Below are positions 45,559-55,089 of a DNA stretch of 64,000 nt, piece by piece. The stretch's first letter is position 1, and every line of letters starts with the position of its first letter. A model generated the notes under the pieces. The model was not told where the DNA came from. It saw only the letters and a list, made by a program, of their open reading frames with translations, and searched no databases. Location of the stretch: positions 1 to 64,000 of the forward strand of contig NZ_RPEM01000012.1 of NCBI RefSeq assembly GCF_004745575.1, read 5' to 3'. The position numbers were made by a program, and so were the translations under genes. The stretch comes from Pseudotabrizicola sediminis (GTDB taxonomy: Bacteria > Pseudomonadota > Alphaproteobacteria > Rhodobacterales > Rhodobacteraceae).

Positions 45559-46443
45559 ATGACAGTCAAACTCCGCACCTTTGGTGCCGGCGTGCTGGCT
45601 ATTGCCGCCGCCCAAGTTGCTTTTGCACCTTCGGCTATGGCACAGGTCGCCATCACAGGCGTCGAGACTCTTGACGACCGGATTGACGATATCGAAGACG
45701 ATGTCCGGGACGACATGCAGCGCGCTGAAGATTCCGCGCGCTTTGGCAACCCGGAATTCCGTCCGGGTCTGAGCGGTAGCGCATCTTTGGGCTATTCGGG
45801 CAAGACCGGCAACAACGAGTCGCAGGATCTGACCGCGGGTGTGCGTCTTCGCTTTGCCCAAGGCCAGTTCGTTCAGACACTTGGCGCGGCCCTCGACTTT
45901 GCCGAGGCGAACAACGAGTCCACCAAGGAAGATGTGTTTGTCGTCTATGACGCCAATTACTATTTCGACCAGAACTTCTATGGCTTTGTTCTGGGCCGTC
46001 TGAAAACCAATGGTCTGGCGACCAATCCCGATCCCGACTGGGATGGCGAAGGCGATGACCCTCGGCTCGAAAACACCCGTCGCGATGCGTTCCTCGGCTT
46101 CGGCCCGGGTTACCGCATCGTGAACACGCCGGACATGACTTGGCGTGTGCAAGCCGGTGTTGGCGTCAGCTATCTGCAGGATGGTCTGAAAAATTCGGAA
46201 ACCGAAGTCGGCTATCTTGCCGCGTCGCGGTTCTTTTACCGGATCAACGACAACTTCTTCGTGACAAATGACACCGATGTTCTGAAGTCGGATACGGCCC
46301 TGCGCGCGAACAACGATCTTGGCCTGAACGTCAAGATGACCGACGCTTTCTCGACCCGCGTCAGCTACCTGACCGAGTATGACGAAAGCCGCGCCATCCG
46401 CACCGACAACAAGCTGGGCGTTTCGCTGGTGTTCGGCTTCTGA
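45559..46443 (+). CDS. DUF481-type outer-membrane beta-barrel protein
   Basis: A 294-aa protein with a Sec signal peptide (LAIAAAQVAFAPSAMA, cleavage before QVA), an acidic linker (DDRIDDIEDDVRDDMQ) and then repeated amphipathic strands ending in phenylalanine (VSLVFGF), the C-terminal signature of outer-membrane barrels. The strand pattern (LSGSASLGYSGKTGN, LRFAQGQFVQTLGAALDF) agrees with DUF481/YdiY proteins that make salt-induced outer-membrane barrels. AAAGGA lies before the ATG, and a strong terminator follows. Confidence 0.88.
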   Translation: MTVKLRTFGAGVLAIAAAQVAFAPSAMAQVAITGVETLDDRIDDIEDDVRDDMQRAEDSARFGNPEFRPGLSGSASLGYSGKTGNNESQDLTAGVRLRFAQGQFVQTLGAALDFAEANNESTKEDVFVVYDANYYFDQNFYGFVLGRLKTNGLATNPDPDWDGEGDDPRLENTRRDAFLGFGPGYRIVNTPDMTWRVQAGVGVSYLQDGLKNSETEVGYLAASRFFYRINDNFFVTNDTDVLKSDTALRANNDLGLNVKMTDAFSTRVSYLTEYDESRAIRTDNKLGVSLVFGF

Positions 46444-46467
46444 GCCGGAAAACCCCACACAGCAGGA

Positions 46468-46494
46468 AAGGGGCGGAGAAATCCGCCCCTTTTT
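46468..46494 (+). terminator. Rho-independent terminator of the DUF481 gene
   Basis: AAGGGGCGGA-GAAA-TCCGCCCCTT is a 10-bp stem with a GAAA tetraloop and is followed by a T-run ending TTTC. It starts 25 bases after the stop codon. Confidence 0.92.
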
Positions 46495-46719
46495 CTTGTC
46501 TGCCGTCAAAGAGTTTGGGTGGCGGGCCCGCAGCAGCCGTGGGTGGCATGGTTTCCCGAGAGCCAGAGGTCTCAGGTGGGCACCAGGTAGCAAGACCAGG
46601 ATCTTGCCAGAGCCAGCATCCATTCGTTTGCTTATCGGCCACTGGAAAAAAGCCCCAGCACGCGAAGAGCAGCACCCGCCACAGCAATAGATAGGGCCAC
46701 TGCAGCCCGTCTGCAAGGC

Positions 46720-46750
46720 TTGTCAGATGTTCATCTTTCGTTCATACGTA
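46720..46750 (+). promoter_or_regulatory. SOS promoter of mmcB with LexA box (46729-46743)
   Basis: GTTC-ATCTTTC-GTTC is a perfect alphaproteobacterial LexA box. It is flanked by TTGTCA (46720-46725, -35-like) and CATACG/TACGTA (46743-46750, -10-like). The predicted transcription start falls at or within a few bases of the mmcB ATG. Confidence 0.75.
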
Positions 46751-46754
46751 TCTC

Positions 46755-47219
46755 ATGGATGTCATGACCGACCCCTTGCCGCCACTGCCCGGCCAGCGCC
46801 TTGCGCGTGGCGTGGCGCGTGCCCTGCGTGACCTCGGGTTCGTTACGGTTGAAGAACTGGTGCCCGCGCCGGGTCTGCGGGTCGATCTGATGGCGCTTGG
46901 CCCCAAGGGGCAGGTCTGGGTGATCGAATGCAAATCCTGCCGCGCCGATTATCAGGCCGACCGGAAGTGGCAGAAGTACCTGCCGTGGTGTGACCGGTTT
47001 TTCTGGGCGGTCGATGCGGATTTTCCGGGCGGTTTGCTGCCAGAGGAGACCGGCCTGATTCTTGCCGATTCCTATGGGGCCGAAATCATGCGCATGGGGC
47101 CGGACTCACCGCTTGCCCCGGCGCGGCGCAAGGCATTGGTGCAGGGGTTTGCCCGGCACGCCGCGCTGCGGCTGCAGGCCCTGCGCGACCCGGCGGGGGT
47201 TATTTCCGCCTGGGCTTAG
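46755..47219 (+). CDS. mmcB: MmcB-family DNA repair protein
   Basis: A 154-aa protein matching MmcB, an SOS-induced factor that protects Caulobacter against mitomycin C. It has a PD-(D/E)XK nuclease-like core: RVDLMALGPKGQVWVIECKSC supplies the Asp, and the E-x-K pair lies in IECK; DRKWQKYLPWCDRFFWAV follows. No ribosome-binding site precedes the ATG at 46755 or the one at 46764, and the promoter ends next to it, so a leaderless transcript is likely. It converges with, and overlaps by 20 bases, the next gene. Confidence 0.92.
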   Translation: MDVMTDPLPPLPGQRLARGVARALRDLGFVTVEELVPAPGLRVDLMALGPKGQVWVIECKSCRADYQADRKWQKYLPWCDRFFWAVDADFPGGLLPEETGLILADSYGAEIMRMGPDSPLAPARRKALVQGFARHAALRLQALRDPAGVISAWA

Positions 47220-47433
47220 GCTTGCCGCCGGCCGGGCCCTTGTCGTTGCCCATGGCGCGCACCGCTTCGGCCGCTGCGCGCAGCTCTTCGGCGATTTCTT
47301 CGGCCTCTTCGGGTTCGAAATCCAGCGGCAGTTCAACGCCGCCGTCGGCTTCGATGTAGATGCGAACCATTCCGGCCGAGGTCGGCCCGATCTGAAGGTT
47401 TGCGGCGATTTCGCTTTCCTTGTCGATGCCCAT
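47200..47433 (-). CDS. Conserved small acidic protein (DUF6324-like)
   Basis: A 77-aa protein from an ATG preceded by AAGGGGG. A beta-rich first half (NLQIGPTSAGMVRIYIEADGG) leads to an acidic helix (FEPEEAEEIAEELRAAAEAV) and a basic tail (GGKPKPRRK). It is a type conserved in Rhodobacteraceae without known function; the family name is from memory. Its 3' end overlaps mmcB. Confidence 0.78.
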   Translation of the reverse strand: MGIDKESEIAANLQIGPTSAGMVRIYIEADGGVELPLDFEPEEAEEIAEELRAAAEAVRAMGNDKGPAGGKPKPRRK

Positions 47434-47600
47434 TGCGGCCCCCTTGTTGTGGAGCTTCCCGCCTAGCGTTCTTTGCCGCGTTCTGCAAGCGTACCGGCCT
47501 GCGGCATGCGCAGGCCCAGGCAGGATCGTGATCAGACGGGCAAGTTTTGCGTCAAAGCCTGCTTGCAATCCAAATCAAGGGGGGTTAAATCGCCCCACGT

Positions 47601-47677
47601 GCCGGCTTAGCTCAGTTGGTTAGAGCACTAGATTGTGGATCTAGGGGTCCCCCGTTCGAGCCGGGGAGCTGGTACCA
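47601..47677 (+). tRNA. tRNA-His (GTG), A73, no encoded G-1
   Basis: All arms fold: acceptor GCCGGCT with AGCTGGT (two G-U pairs), D-stem GCTC/GAGC, anticodon stem CTAGA/TCTAG around TTGTGGA with anticodon GTG (47635-47637), T-arm CCCCG/CGGGG, discriminator A and encoded CCA. Position -1 is T, so the G-1 that almost all tRNA-His carry is not encoded, and the discriminator is A instead of C, a combination known from one branch of alphaproteobacteria. Confidence 0.95.
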
Positions 47678-47793
47678 TTCTTTCTTAAAGCAACCACGTC
47701 CGAAGCCCCCTGTGGGGCCTTGTGGCGTGGACGCTCTTTCCCTCGGCGCAGGGCTTGGTTATGGTCGCCCTCCGACCTTACGGGAATGCCATC

Positions 47794-50127
47794 ATGACGC
47801 CAGACACCACCCGCCGCATCGCGCAAACCATCGCGACCGAGATCAACGCGCAAACCCCGCAGGTCACCGCCGCTGTGGCGCTGCTGGATGAAGGCGCGAC
47901 CGTGCCCTTCATCGCGCGCTACCGCAAAGAGGTGACGGGGGGGCTGGACGATTCGCAGCTGCGCCTGCTGGCGGAACGGCTTGTGTATTTGCGCGAGATG
48001 GAAGGGCGGCGGGCAGCGATTGTCGCGTCGATCACCGAACAGGGCAAGATGACCGACCCTCTGGCGCTGTCGATTGCCAAGGCGGTGACCAAGGCAGAGC
48101 TGGAAGACATCTATCTGCCCTACAAGCCCAAACGCCGCACCAAGGCGATGATTGCGCGTGAAAACGGGTTGCAGCCGCTGGTTGATGCCATTCTGGCCGA
48201 CCGCAATGCCGATCCTGCGGTCTTGGCCAAGGGCTTCATCACCGATGCTGTGCCGGATGTGAAAGCGGCGCTGGAAGGCGCGCGCGACATCATCGCCGAG
48301 GGTCTGTCGGAAAACGCCACGCTGCTGGGCCGGTTGCGCGAGCACATGAAAAAGGTCGCCCGCCTGTCGGCGAAGGGGATCGCGGGCAAAGAGACCGAGG
48401 GTGCCAAATTCTCGGATTATTTCGCGCATGATGAGCCGTGGGCCACTGCCCCCAGCCACCGCGTGCTGGCCATGCTGCGCGGTCGGAACGAAGGCTTTCT
48501 GACCATCGATCTGGAAATCGACCCCGACGCCCCGCGCGGCACCAGCCCGGCGGAGCAGGCCTGCGGTGCGGCGCTGTCGGCCGGAACCAAAGGCGCATGC
48601 GACACATGGTTGCGCGAGGCCGCCAGCTGGGCTTGGCGGATTAAGCTGAAAACGTCACTCACCCTTGACCTGATGGGCGAATTGCGCGACCGGGCCGAGG
48701 CCGAGGCGATCAATGTCTTCGCCCGCAACCTGAAAGACCTGCTGCTTGCAGCACCTGCAGGTGGCAAGGCCACCATGGGGCTGGACCCCGGTATCCGTAC
48801 CGGGGTCAAGGTCGCGGTGGTTGATGCAACGGGCAAGGTGCTGGCGACCGATACGGTCTATCCGTTCCAGCCCAAGAATGATCTGCGCGGCGCGCAGGTG
48901 GCCATTGCGCAAGCGATCGGCAAGCACAAGGTGCAGCTGATCGCCATCGGCAACGGCACCGCCAGCCGCGAGACGGAAAAGATGGTGGCCGACCTTCTGG
49001 CGGTGCTGCCGGGCAGCGAAAAACCGGTCAAGGTCATTGTGTCCGAGGCGGGGGCTTCGGTCTATTCCGCCTCGGAACTGGCCGCGAAAGAGTTTCCCGA
49101 TCTGGATGTATCGCTGCGCGGCGCGGTCAGTATCGCGCGGCGCCTGCAAGACCCGCTGGCGGAACTGGTCAAGATCGAGCCCAAAAGCATCGGCGTCGGC
49201 CAGTATCAGCATGACGTCGACCAGCACCGCCTTGGCCGGTCACTGGAAGCGGTGGTCGAAGATGCGGTGAACGCGGTCGGCGTCGACCTCAACACCGCCT
49301 CTGCCCCGCTGCTGGCGCGGGTGTCGGGCGTGGGGGCAGGACTGGCCGAGGCGATTGTGGCGCACCGCGATGCCAACGGCCCGTTCAACACCCGACGGGA
49401 ACTGCTCAAGGTGGCCCGCCTTGGCCCCAAGGCATTTGAACAGGCCGCAGGTTTTCTGCGCATTGCTGGCGGCAAGGAGCCGCTTGATGCGTCATCTGTC
49501 CACCCCGAAGCCTATGACGTTGCCCGCCGCATCACCGCCGCCTGTGGCCGCGACATCCGCAGCCTGATGGGCGATGCGACAGCCCTGCAAAAGCTGGACC
49601 CGCGGGCATTTATCGACGACCGTTTCGGCCTGCCCACCGTTAAGGACATTCTGGCCGAGCTGGAAAAGCCGGGGCGCGATCCGCGCCCCAGCTTCCGCAC
49701 CGCCACCTTTACCGAAGGCGTGAACGAAATCCGCGACCTGAAGCCCGGCATGATGCTTGAAGGTACGGTGACCAATGTCGCGGCCTTTGGGGCCTTTGTC
49801 GATGTCGGGGTGCATCAGGACGGGCTGGTGCATGTGAGCCAGCTGGCCGACCGTTTCGTGAAAGACCCGCATGAGGTGGTGAAGGCCGGCGATGTGGTGC
49901 AGGTCCGCGTGGTCGAGGTGGACGCGGCGCGCAAACGTATTGCGCTGACCATGCGCAAGGACAGCGCCGATGCCCGCGAGACCGCGCGCGAGCGCGCGGC
50001 GGACCGGGCAGACAAACCCGCCCCCCGGGGCAAGCCGCAGCCGATGCAGGCCGCGCCGCAGGGGGCGTCTGCGGGCACCAGCGCCAACCCCTTTGCCGAT
50101 GCGCTGCGGGGAAAATTCGGGAAGTAA
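47794..50127 (+). CDS. Transcription accessory protein Tex (S1 RNA-binding)
   Basis: A 777-aa Tex-family protein. The N-terminal helical domain ([18 protein letters not shown]), a YqgF-like RNase-H fold ([16 protein letters not shown]), the helix-hairpin-helix region ([16 protein letters not shown]) and a C-terminal S1 domain ([20 protein letters not shown]) occur in family order, then a basic unstructured tail. It binds nucleic acid and affects transcription. The ATG at 47794 is the one where family similarity begins; it follows tRNA-His by 116 bases. Confidence 0.95.
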   Translation: MTPDTTRRIAQTIATEINAQTPQVTAAVALLDEGATVPFIARYRKEVTGGLDDSQLRLLAERLVYLREMEGRRAAIVASITEQGKMTDPLALSIAKAVTKAELEDIYLPYKPKRRTKAMIARENGLQPLVDAILADRNADPAVLAKGFITDAVPDVKAALEGARDIIAEGLSENATLLGRLREHMKKVARLSAKGIAGKETEGAKFSDYFAHDEPWATAPSHRVLAMLRGRNEGFLTIDLEIDPDAPRGTSPAEQACGAALSAGTKGACDTWLREAASWAWRIKLKTSLTLDLMGELRDRAEAEAINVFARNLKDLLLAAPAGGKATMGLDPGIRTGVKVAVVDATGKVLATDTVYPFQPKNDLRGAQVAIAQAIGKHKVQLIAIGNGTASRETEKMVADLLAVLPGSEKPVKVIVSEAGASVYSASELAAKEFPDLDVSLRGAVSIARRLQDPLAELVKIEPKSIGVGQYQHDVDQHRLGRSLEAVVEDAVNAVGVDLNTASAPLLARVSGVGAGLAEAIVAHRDANGPFNTRRELLKVARLGPKAFEQAAGFLRIAGGKEPLDASSVHPEAYDVARRITAACGRDIRSLMGDATALQKLDPRAFIDDRFGLPTVKDILAELEKPGRDPRPSFRTATFTEGVNEIRDLKPGMMLEGTVTNVAAFGAFVDVGVHQDGLVHVSQLADRFVKDPHEVVKAGDVVQVRVVEVDAARKRIALTMRKDSADARETARERAADRADKPAPRGKPQPMQAAPQGASAGTSANPFADALRGKFGK

Positions 50128-50212
50128 GAGGAGTATTTGCAAAGCAGCACTCGAGGGCGGTCTGCCGGATTGCTGCGTGCTGAAACACACCCGCCAGAGG
50201 CAGGCGAACGTC

Positions 50213-50231
50213 CGGCGGGGCGAACCCGCCG
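50213..50231. terminator. Hairpin between tex and the DUF1178 gene
   Basis: CGGCGGG-GCGAA-CCCGCCG is a 7-bp stem one base past the DUF1178 stop codon, between two converging genes. No T-run; weak terminator evidence. Confidence 0.35.
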
Positions 50232-50232
50232 C

Positions 50233-50667
50233 TCAGTTCGCCTTGCGTTTGGGCAGGAAGGGCAGGGGGGCCACCGGCACGCCGTCTTCGATCAGCTTTT
50301 TTGCCTCTTCCGGTCTGGCCTCGCCGTAAATGGCGCGTTCCTGGCTAAGCCCGTCATGCATCTTGCGGGCCTCGGCGGCAAAATTCAGTCCGACATATTC
50401 GGAGTTGGCCTCCACCTGCGCGCGCAAGGCGGCAATCGCCTGCTCTACCTCGGTTTTCGGCTGTGACAGCGGTGTGGCAGGTTGCGGTGTGGCGGCATGG
50501 CGCGCCGGGCGCACGGCGGGGGCCATCAACAGCTTTTCCACATCTGGCGCACCGCAGATGGCACAGCTTACATGCCCCGCAGCGCGCAACGAGTCGTAAG
50601 CCGCTGCCGACTGAAACCAGCTGTCGAATTCATGGGCATTGCTACATTTCAGGCTATAACGGATCAT
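50233..50667 (-). CDS. DUF1178-family protein
   Basis: A 144-aa protein beginning MIRYSLKCSNAHEFDSWFQS, with a zinc-ribbon-like pair of knuckles (KCSNAH and CAICG), the consistent feature of DUF1178, and a C-terminal LNFAAEARKMHDGLSQERAI segment. The Cys pairs suggest metal binding; no activity is established. It is followed by, and probably co-transcribed from, the NUDIX gene upstream. Confidence 0.9.
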   Translation of the reverse strand: MIRYSLKCSNAHEFDSWFQSAAAYDSLRAAGHVSCAICGAPDVEKLLMAPAVRPARHAATPQPATPLSQPKTEVEQAIAALRAQVEANSEYVGLNFAAEARKMHDGLSQERAIYGEARPEEAKKLIEDGVPVAPLPFLPKRKAN

Positions 50668-50727
50668 GACTGGACCAGTGCAAGGGTTGTATACCCCGTG
50701 CCACAGCTAACAATCCGCTGCGCGAAT

Positions 50728-51225
50728 TCAAGCGCGCTTTTTGCCGCCGGGTGCACAGACAAGCTTTTGCCCCTTGCTGGACAGCCGCGCCAGCAGGCCA
50801 CGCAGATCAGGCTCGGCCACCTTGCGCGCGGCTTTCTGGGCATCGAACCATTTGCGCTGCCGCTGTTTGCGCTCGGGGAATTTATCGGCGAGCCGCGCCA
50901 CACGCAGGGCAAAGACGCTGACCACGCAGGGAATCGCCGCGTCGGGCAGGCGCAGTTTGTCGTACCGATAAAAGCCCAGCGGCGCTGCCGCATCAACCTC
51001 ACCCTGCACGCCCGCCTCTTCCCAAGCCTCGGTGACAGCGGTTTCGGCAGCGGTCTTGCCCGCCATCGGCCAGCCCTTGGGCATGATCCAGCGCCCGGTG
51101 TCGCGGCTGGTGATCAACAGCACCTGCACCCGGCCACGATGCATCCGCCAGCACAGGGCAGCGTTCTGTGTGGCATCCCCCATGGACTGGAGCGTGTCAA
51201 ACTGGTCGGAAGTGGATTGCTTCAT
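50728..51225 (-). CDS. NUDIX hydrolase
   Basis: A 165-aa NUDIX protein. The box GWPMAGKTAAETAVTEAWEEAGV fits the family pattern with the metal-binding EEAG core (read as G-x5-E-x7-REUXEEXGU with A in place of R). The N-terminal part (ALCWRMHRGRVQVLLITSRDTGRW) forms the sheet. Substrates (diphosphate-linked nucleotides or inositol phosphates, as in DIPP-type enzymes) cannot be told from sequence. It is 60 bases upstream of the DUF1178 gene. Confidence 0.9.
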   Translation of the reverse strand: MKQSTSDQFDTLQSMGDATQNAALCWRMHRGRVQVLLITSRDTGRWIMPKGWPMAGKTAAETAVTEAWEEAGVQGEVDAAAPLGFYRYDKLRLPDAAIPCVVSVFALRVARLADKFPERKQRQRKWFDAQKAARKVAEPDLRGLLARLSSKGQKLVCAPGGKKRA

Positions 51226-51494
51226 ATCGTCTTTTTCTTTTTTTTTCTGCTCGACGGACGTGTCTGCTCAAATATCATCGGTGAAAAGTCCGGCGAGGCA
51301 AAAAGCTAGGCTCTTCAACACCGCCCAATGGTACAAGCATATCCGTATGGTCCTCACATATGGTATCTTTGTCAGAAAATTGTCACCCCTGTGGCGGAAA
51401 AAACTCCGTATCATGCCGACAAATCAGCACGCGCGCTTTGACCTTTTTTCTGTCAGGCCTACCATCAATACAACTATTTGTGGGGGGGGGATGC

Positions 51495-52046
51495 ATGCAG
51501 CGTCGGGTGTTTCTGGGTCAGTCTCTGGCTGCCACAGGGCTTGGGCTATGGCCTTTGCGGTCGTTGGCGGCAACGGATGCCGGGGTACCGGGTTTTTCGT
51601 TCGCGTCGATTGACGGGGGCCGGATTGCGCTGGACGACTGGCGGGGCAATCCGGTGCTGGTGGTGAATACGGCATCGCTCTGCGGCTTTTCTGGGCAGTT
51701 TGATGATCTGCAGGCGCTGCACGACCGGTACAGCGCCCGTGGCCTGCTGGTTCTTGCGGTGCCATCGGACGACTTCAATCAGGAACTTGCCGATGCGCAG
51801 GCTGTCAAGGAATACTGCGCCCTTCGCTTCGACCTGACGCTGCCGATGACGGATATCACGCATGTGCGCGGCCGGGACGCGCATGCGTTCTACCTTTGGC
51901 TGGCGGCCGAGCATGGATTTACCCCCGGCTGGAACTTCAACAAGGTGCTGATCGGCCCGGCGGGTGAGGTTCTGGGCACCTGGGGGGCTTCGGTCAAGCC
52001 GACATCGAGGGCCATCACCGGGCGGATCGAGCCCTTGTTGCGGTGA
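51495..52046 (+). CDS. Tat-exported glutathione peroxidase-like protein
   Basis: A 183-aa protein. The N-terminus QRRVFLGQSLAATGLGLW has a twin-arginine motif and hydrophobic core, so export folded to the periplasm is expected. The mature part has the GPx core: VVNTASLCGFSGQFDDLQAL with the peroxidatic C63, and WNFNKVLIGPAGEVL near the end (the catalytic Trp-Asn region). The Cys-type enzyme probably uses thioredoxin-like reductants. It overlaps the HDAC-family gene by four bases. Confidence 0.88.
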   Translation: MQRRVFLGQSLAATGLGLWPLRSLAATDAGVPGFSFASIDGGRIALDDWRGNPVLVVNTASLCGFSGQFDDLQALHDRYSARGLLVLAVPSDDFNQELADAQAVKEYCALRFDLTLPMTDITHVRGRDAHAFYLWLAAEHGFTPGWNFNKVLIGPAGEVLGTWGASVKPTSRAITGRIEPLLR

Positions 52047-53158
52047 GCGTGCCGCTGTTCATCGGGTCAGAGGTGTATCGCGGTTCATCCTATGGCCCGG
52101 GCCATCCGTTGCGCGTCCCGCGCGTGTCAACGGTGATGGACCTGTGCCGCGCGATGGGCTGGCTGCCGGCACCACAATACCGCACCAGCCCGCGCGCCAA
52201 GCCGGCGGCGCTGACCCGCTGGCACAGCCCCGGCTATGTGCAGGCCTTGCAGCGGGCCGAGGCTGACGGAAGCGTTACCGATGCCACACGGTCGCAGTAT
52301 CACCTTGGCACGCTGTCAAACCCGGTGTTTGGCCAGATGTATTCCCGCCCCGCAACCGGGGCAGGCGGCGTGATGCTTGCGGCAGAGTTGCTGGCGACTG
52401 GCACGCAGGCGGTGCATGTGCCCGGGGGCGGCACCCATCATGGCTTGCCCGACCGCGCCAATGGCTTTTGCTATCTGAACGATCCAGTTTTGGCGATTCT
52501 GGCCTTGCGCCAGTCTGGAATGCCGCGCGTGGCCTATGTGGACATCGACGCACACCATTGTGACGGGGTACAGCATGGGCTTGCGGGGGATGCGGAAACC
52601 CTGCTGATTTCCACCCATGAAGAGGGTCGCTGGCCGTTTACCGGCGCGCTGGACGATGACGGCGGCGGCAATTGCGTGAACCTGCCACTGCCGCGCGCGG
52701 CCAACGATACCGAGATGCGCGCGGTGTTGGACGGCGTGATCCTGCCTTTTGTGCAGGCGCATCGCCCCGACGTCATCGTGCTGCAGGCCGGGGCGGATTC
52801 GCTGGACGAAGACCCGCTGTCGCGGCTGTCGCTATCGAACCGCGCCTATATTGATGTGCTGCGCGCGCTGCGGCCGCTGGCCCCGCGCTTTTTGCTGCTG
52901 GGCGGCGGCGGCTATAACCCGTGGAGCGTGGGGCGCTGCTGGTCGGCGCTCTGGGCCACGCTGGCCGGGGCCGAGATTCCGGACCACCTGCCGGACCTAG
53001 GCCAAAGCGTGCTGCACGGCCTCAGCTGGGGCGGCGGTGGCCGCCCGCTGCCCGCGCCGCATCTGCTGACCACCCTGCTGGACCCGCCGCGTGAGGGGCC
53101 GGTCAGCCCCGAGGTGCAGGCACGGATCGCCCGTCTGGCGGCGCGCCTGCGGGCATAG
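52043..53158 (+). CDS. Histone deacetylase-family protein (AcuC/APAH-like)
   Basis: A 371-aa arginase-deacetylase-fold enzyme with GGGTHHGLPDRANGFCYLND, VAYVDIDAHHCDGVQ (zinc ligands D and H) and the LLLGGGGYNPWSVGRCW segment. Bacterial members deacetylate proteins or small amides such as polyamines or AcsA-like proteins. The GTG start overlaps the peroxidase stop codon. Its specific target is unknown; the following genes make nonulosonic acid, but there is no reason to assign it to that pathway. Confidence 0.9.
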   Translation: MSVPLFIGSEVYRGSSYGPGHPLRVPRVSTVMDLCRAMGWLPAPQYRTSPRAKPAALTRWHSPGYVQALQRAEADGSVTDATRSQYHLGTLSNPVFGQMYSRPATGAGGVMLAAELLATGTQAVHVPGGGTHHGLPDRANGFCYLNDPVLAILALRQSGMPRVAYVDIDAHHCDGVQHGLAGDAETLLISTHEEGRWPFTGALDDDGGGNCVNLPLPRAANDTEMRAVLDGVILPFVQAHRPDVIVLQAGADSLDEDPLSRLSLSNRAYIDVLRALRPLAPRFLLLGGGGYNPWSVGRCWSALWATLAGAEIPDHLPDLGQSVLHGLSWGGGGRPLPAPHLLTTLLDPPREGPVSPEVQARIARLAARLRA

Positions 53159-53218
53159 GGCTTCCCTTGCGCCCGTGCGGGCGGTACATCAGGGCAAACG
53201 TCCTGAGGAACAGCCCCC

Positions 53219-54247
53219 ATGAAAATCGGCACCCGTGAGATCGGCCCCGGCCACCCCCCGCTTGTGATTGCGGAAATCGGCATCAACCATGGTGGCAGTC
53301 TGACGGTCGCCAAAGAGATGGTCCGTCTGGCCGCCGGCGCGGGCTGCGAGATGATCAAGCATCAGACCCACATCCTTGAAGACGAAATGACCGATGAGGC
53401 GAAGTCGATCTTTCCGCCCAATGCCGATGTGTCGATCTGGCATGTGATGGAGTCTTGCGCCCTGTCGCTGGACGATGAGGCAGAGCTGAAGCGCTATACC
53501 GAAAGTCTGGGGATGATCTGGATCTCCACTCCGTTTTCGCGCGCGGCGGCGGATTTTCTGGAAACCCTTGACGTGCCCGCCTACAAGATCGGATCGGGCG
53601 AGGCCGACAACCTGCCGCTGATCCGTCACATCGCGCGCAAGGGCAAGCCGGTGATTATGTCGACCGGCATGCAGACCATCGATACCATCCGCGCATCCGT
53701 GGCCATTCTGGATGCGGCGGGGGTGGATTATGCGCTGCTGGAATGCACCAACCTCTACCCCAGCCCGCCCGAAATCGTGTCGCTGCGCGGCGTGACCGAT
53801 TTGAAAGCGGCGTTTCCGAATGCGGTCGTCGGGTTCTCGGACCATTCCATCGGGCCGGAAATGGCCCTCGCATCGGTCGCACTCGGGGCCTGCATTCTGG
53901 AGCGTCACTACACCGACACCCGCTATCGCAAGGGACCCGACATCATCAACTCGATGGACCCGTCGGAACTGCGCCACCTGATCGACCGCTCGCGCGAGAT
54001 CTGGATCGCCGCCAACAACCCCAAACAGCGCACGCCCGCCGAAGAACCCGTCTACCGTTTTGCCCGCGCGTCCGTCGTGGCCGACCGCGACCTGCCCGCA
54101 GGCCATGTGATCACCGAGTCCGACATCTGGGCCCGCCGCCCGGGGTCGGGAGAGATTGCGGGCTATGATTTCGACAAGGTCGTGGGCAAACGCATGACCC
54201 GGGCAGTGACGCGGAACACGCAGTTGACATGGGAGGATCTGGGGTGA
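53219..54247 (+). CDS. neuB: N-acetylneuraminate synthase family (NeuB)
   Basis: The 342-aa enzyme condenses a 6-carbon N-acetyl amino sugar with phosphoenolpyruvate into a nonulosonic acid. The TIM-barrel motifs AEIGINHGGSL, MIKHQTH, YKIGSGEADN, VIMSTGMQ, NLYPSPP and GFSDHSIG are present, and a C-terminal SAF antifreeze-like domain follows (about 285-342). TGAGGA lies before the ATG. neuC and neuA in the same block support Neu5Ac synthesis, though a legionaminic-type sugar cannot be excluded. It is 60 bases after the deacetylase gene. Confidence 0.93.
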   Translation: MKIGTREIGPGHPPLVIAEIGINHGGSLTVAKEMVRLAAGAGCEMIKHQTHILEDEMTDEAKSIFPPNADVSIWHVMESCALSLDDEAELKRYTESLGMIWISTPFSRAAADFLETLDVPAYKIGSGEADNLPLIRHIARKGKPVIMSTGMQTIDTIRASVAILDAAGVDYALLECTNLYPSPPEIVSLRGVTDLKAAFPNAVVGFSDHSIGPEMALASVALGACILERHYTDTRYRKGPDIINSMDPSELRHLIDRSREIWIAANNPKQRTPAEEPVYRFARASVVADRDLPAGHVITESDIWARRPGSGEIAGYDFDKVVGKRMTRAVTRNTQLTWEDLG

Positions 54248-55005
54248 TGCTGACCCGTGCGGATATCGGCATCTGGCTGATCAACCTTCCTCGTGACGTC
54301 GCCCGGCGGGAAGCGATGGAAACACAATTGTCAGCCATGGGAATGACATGGCAGCTTTTTCCTGCCATCGACGGTCGCGCCAATGAAGCAACCTTACGCA
54401 AACAGGCAGATGCCGAAGCCTATGCGCGCAATATGGGCAGCGCGCTTTTGCCGGGAAAGCTTGGTGTATACGCCAGCCATTTGGCGGTCTGGCAGCAGTT
54501 TCTGGACGGCCCGCACAAAGTGGCGTTGGTGTTTGAAGATGACGTGGTTTTTCACGACGACTTCCTTGTCGCTCTCGACACGGCGCTCGCCCATGCAGAT
54601 CTATGGGATCTGGTGCGCTTCAACTGCATTCGTGCAAAATTGCCAGTAAAACAGGCACAGTTGGGAGCATACCGGCTCAACGCCTATATCGGTCCCTTTA
54701 CCGGCAACGCCGCCTATCTGATTCACAGAGATGTTGCGGCGCGGCTCCTGCCGGGCCTTTGGCCGCAAACCCGTGCGCTGGATCACGAGTTGAACCGCTT
54801 TTTCCGCCACAACTACCGTCAGTTGGGGCTGGAACCATGGGCAAGCCATCCCGACGATGGCGGAGTCAGCACCATCACTGGCACAGGTTTTGCCGGGGTG
54901 AAAAAGTTCAGGTGGCACCGTCGCCTGCCGCATTACCGACTGAAAGCGGCGAATTACATGCGGCGCTTCTGGTGGTTGCTGCGGCGGGGGAAGGTATACA
55001 GGTGA
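54247..55005 (+). CDS. GT25-family glycosyltransferase
   Basis: A 252-aa protein beginning IWLINLPRDVARREAMETQL, the LPS glycosyltransferase family 25 opening, with the SHLAVWQQF helix and VFEDDVVF acidic motif in place of DxD. Such enzymes add galactose or related sugars to LPS cores. Base composition is lower in G+C than neighbouring neuB. Its ATG overlaps the neuB stop (TGATG), indicating they work together. Confidence 0.85.
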   Translation: MLTRADIGIWLINLPRDVARREAMETQLSAMGMTWQLFPAIDGRANEATLRKQADAEAYARNMGSALLPGKLGVYASHLAVWQQFLDGPHKVALVFEDDVVFHDDFLVALDTALAHADLWDLVRFNCIRAKLPVKQAQLGAYRLNAYIGPFTGNAAYLIHRDVAARLLPGLWPQTRALDHELNRFFRHNYRQLGLEPWASHPDDGGVSTITGTGFAGVKKFRWHRRLPHYRLKAANYMRRFWWLLRRGKVYR

Positions 55006-55089
55006 GATAATTAAGCTATCGTGAGTAAAGTGAACCCTTGCGGCAAACCTGTATCTTTTTCCCTCGTTCCTAAGGTGCCAATCAAGCAA

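Larger units (their letters stand above)
46444..46754. other. 311-base stretch between the DUF481 gene and mmcB
   Basis: Holds the terminator (46468-46494) and the mmcB promoter with its LexA box; the middle (46500-46715) shows nothing recognisable. Confidence 0.7.
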
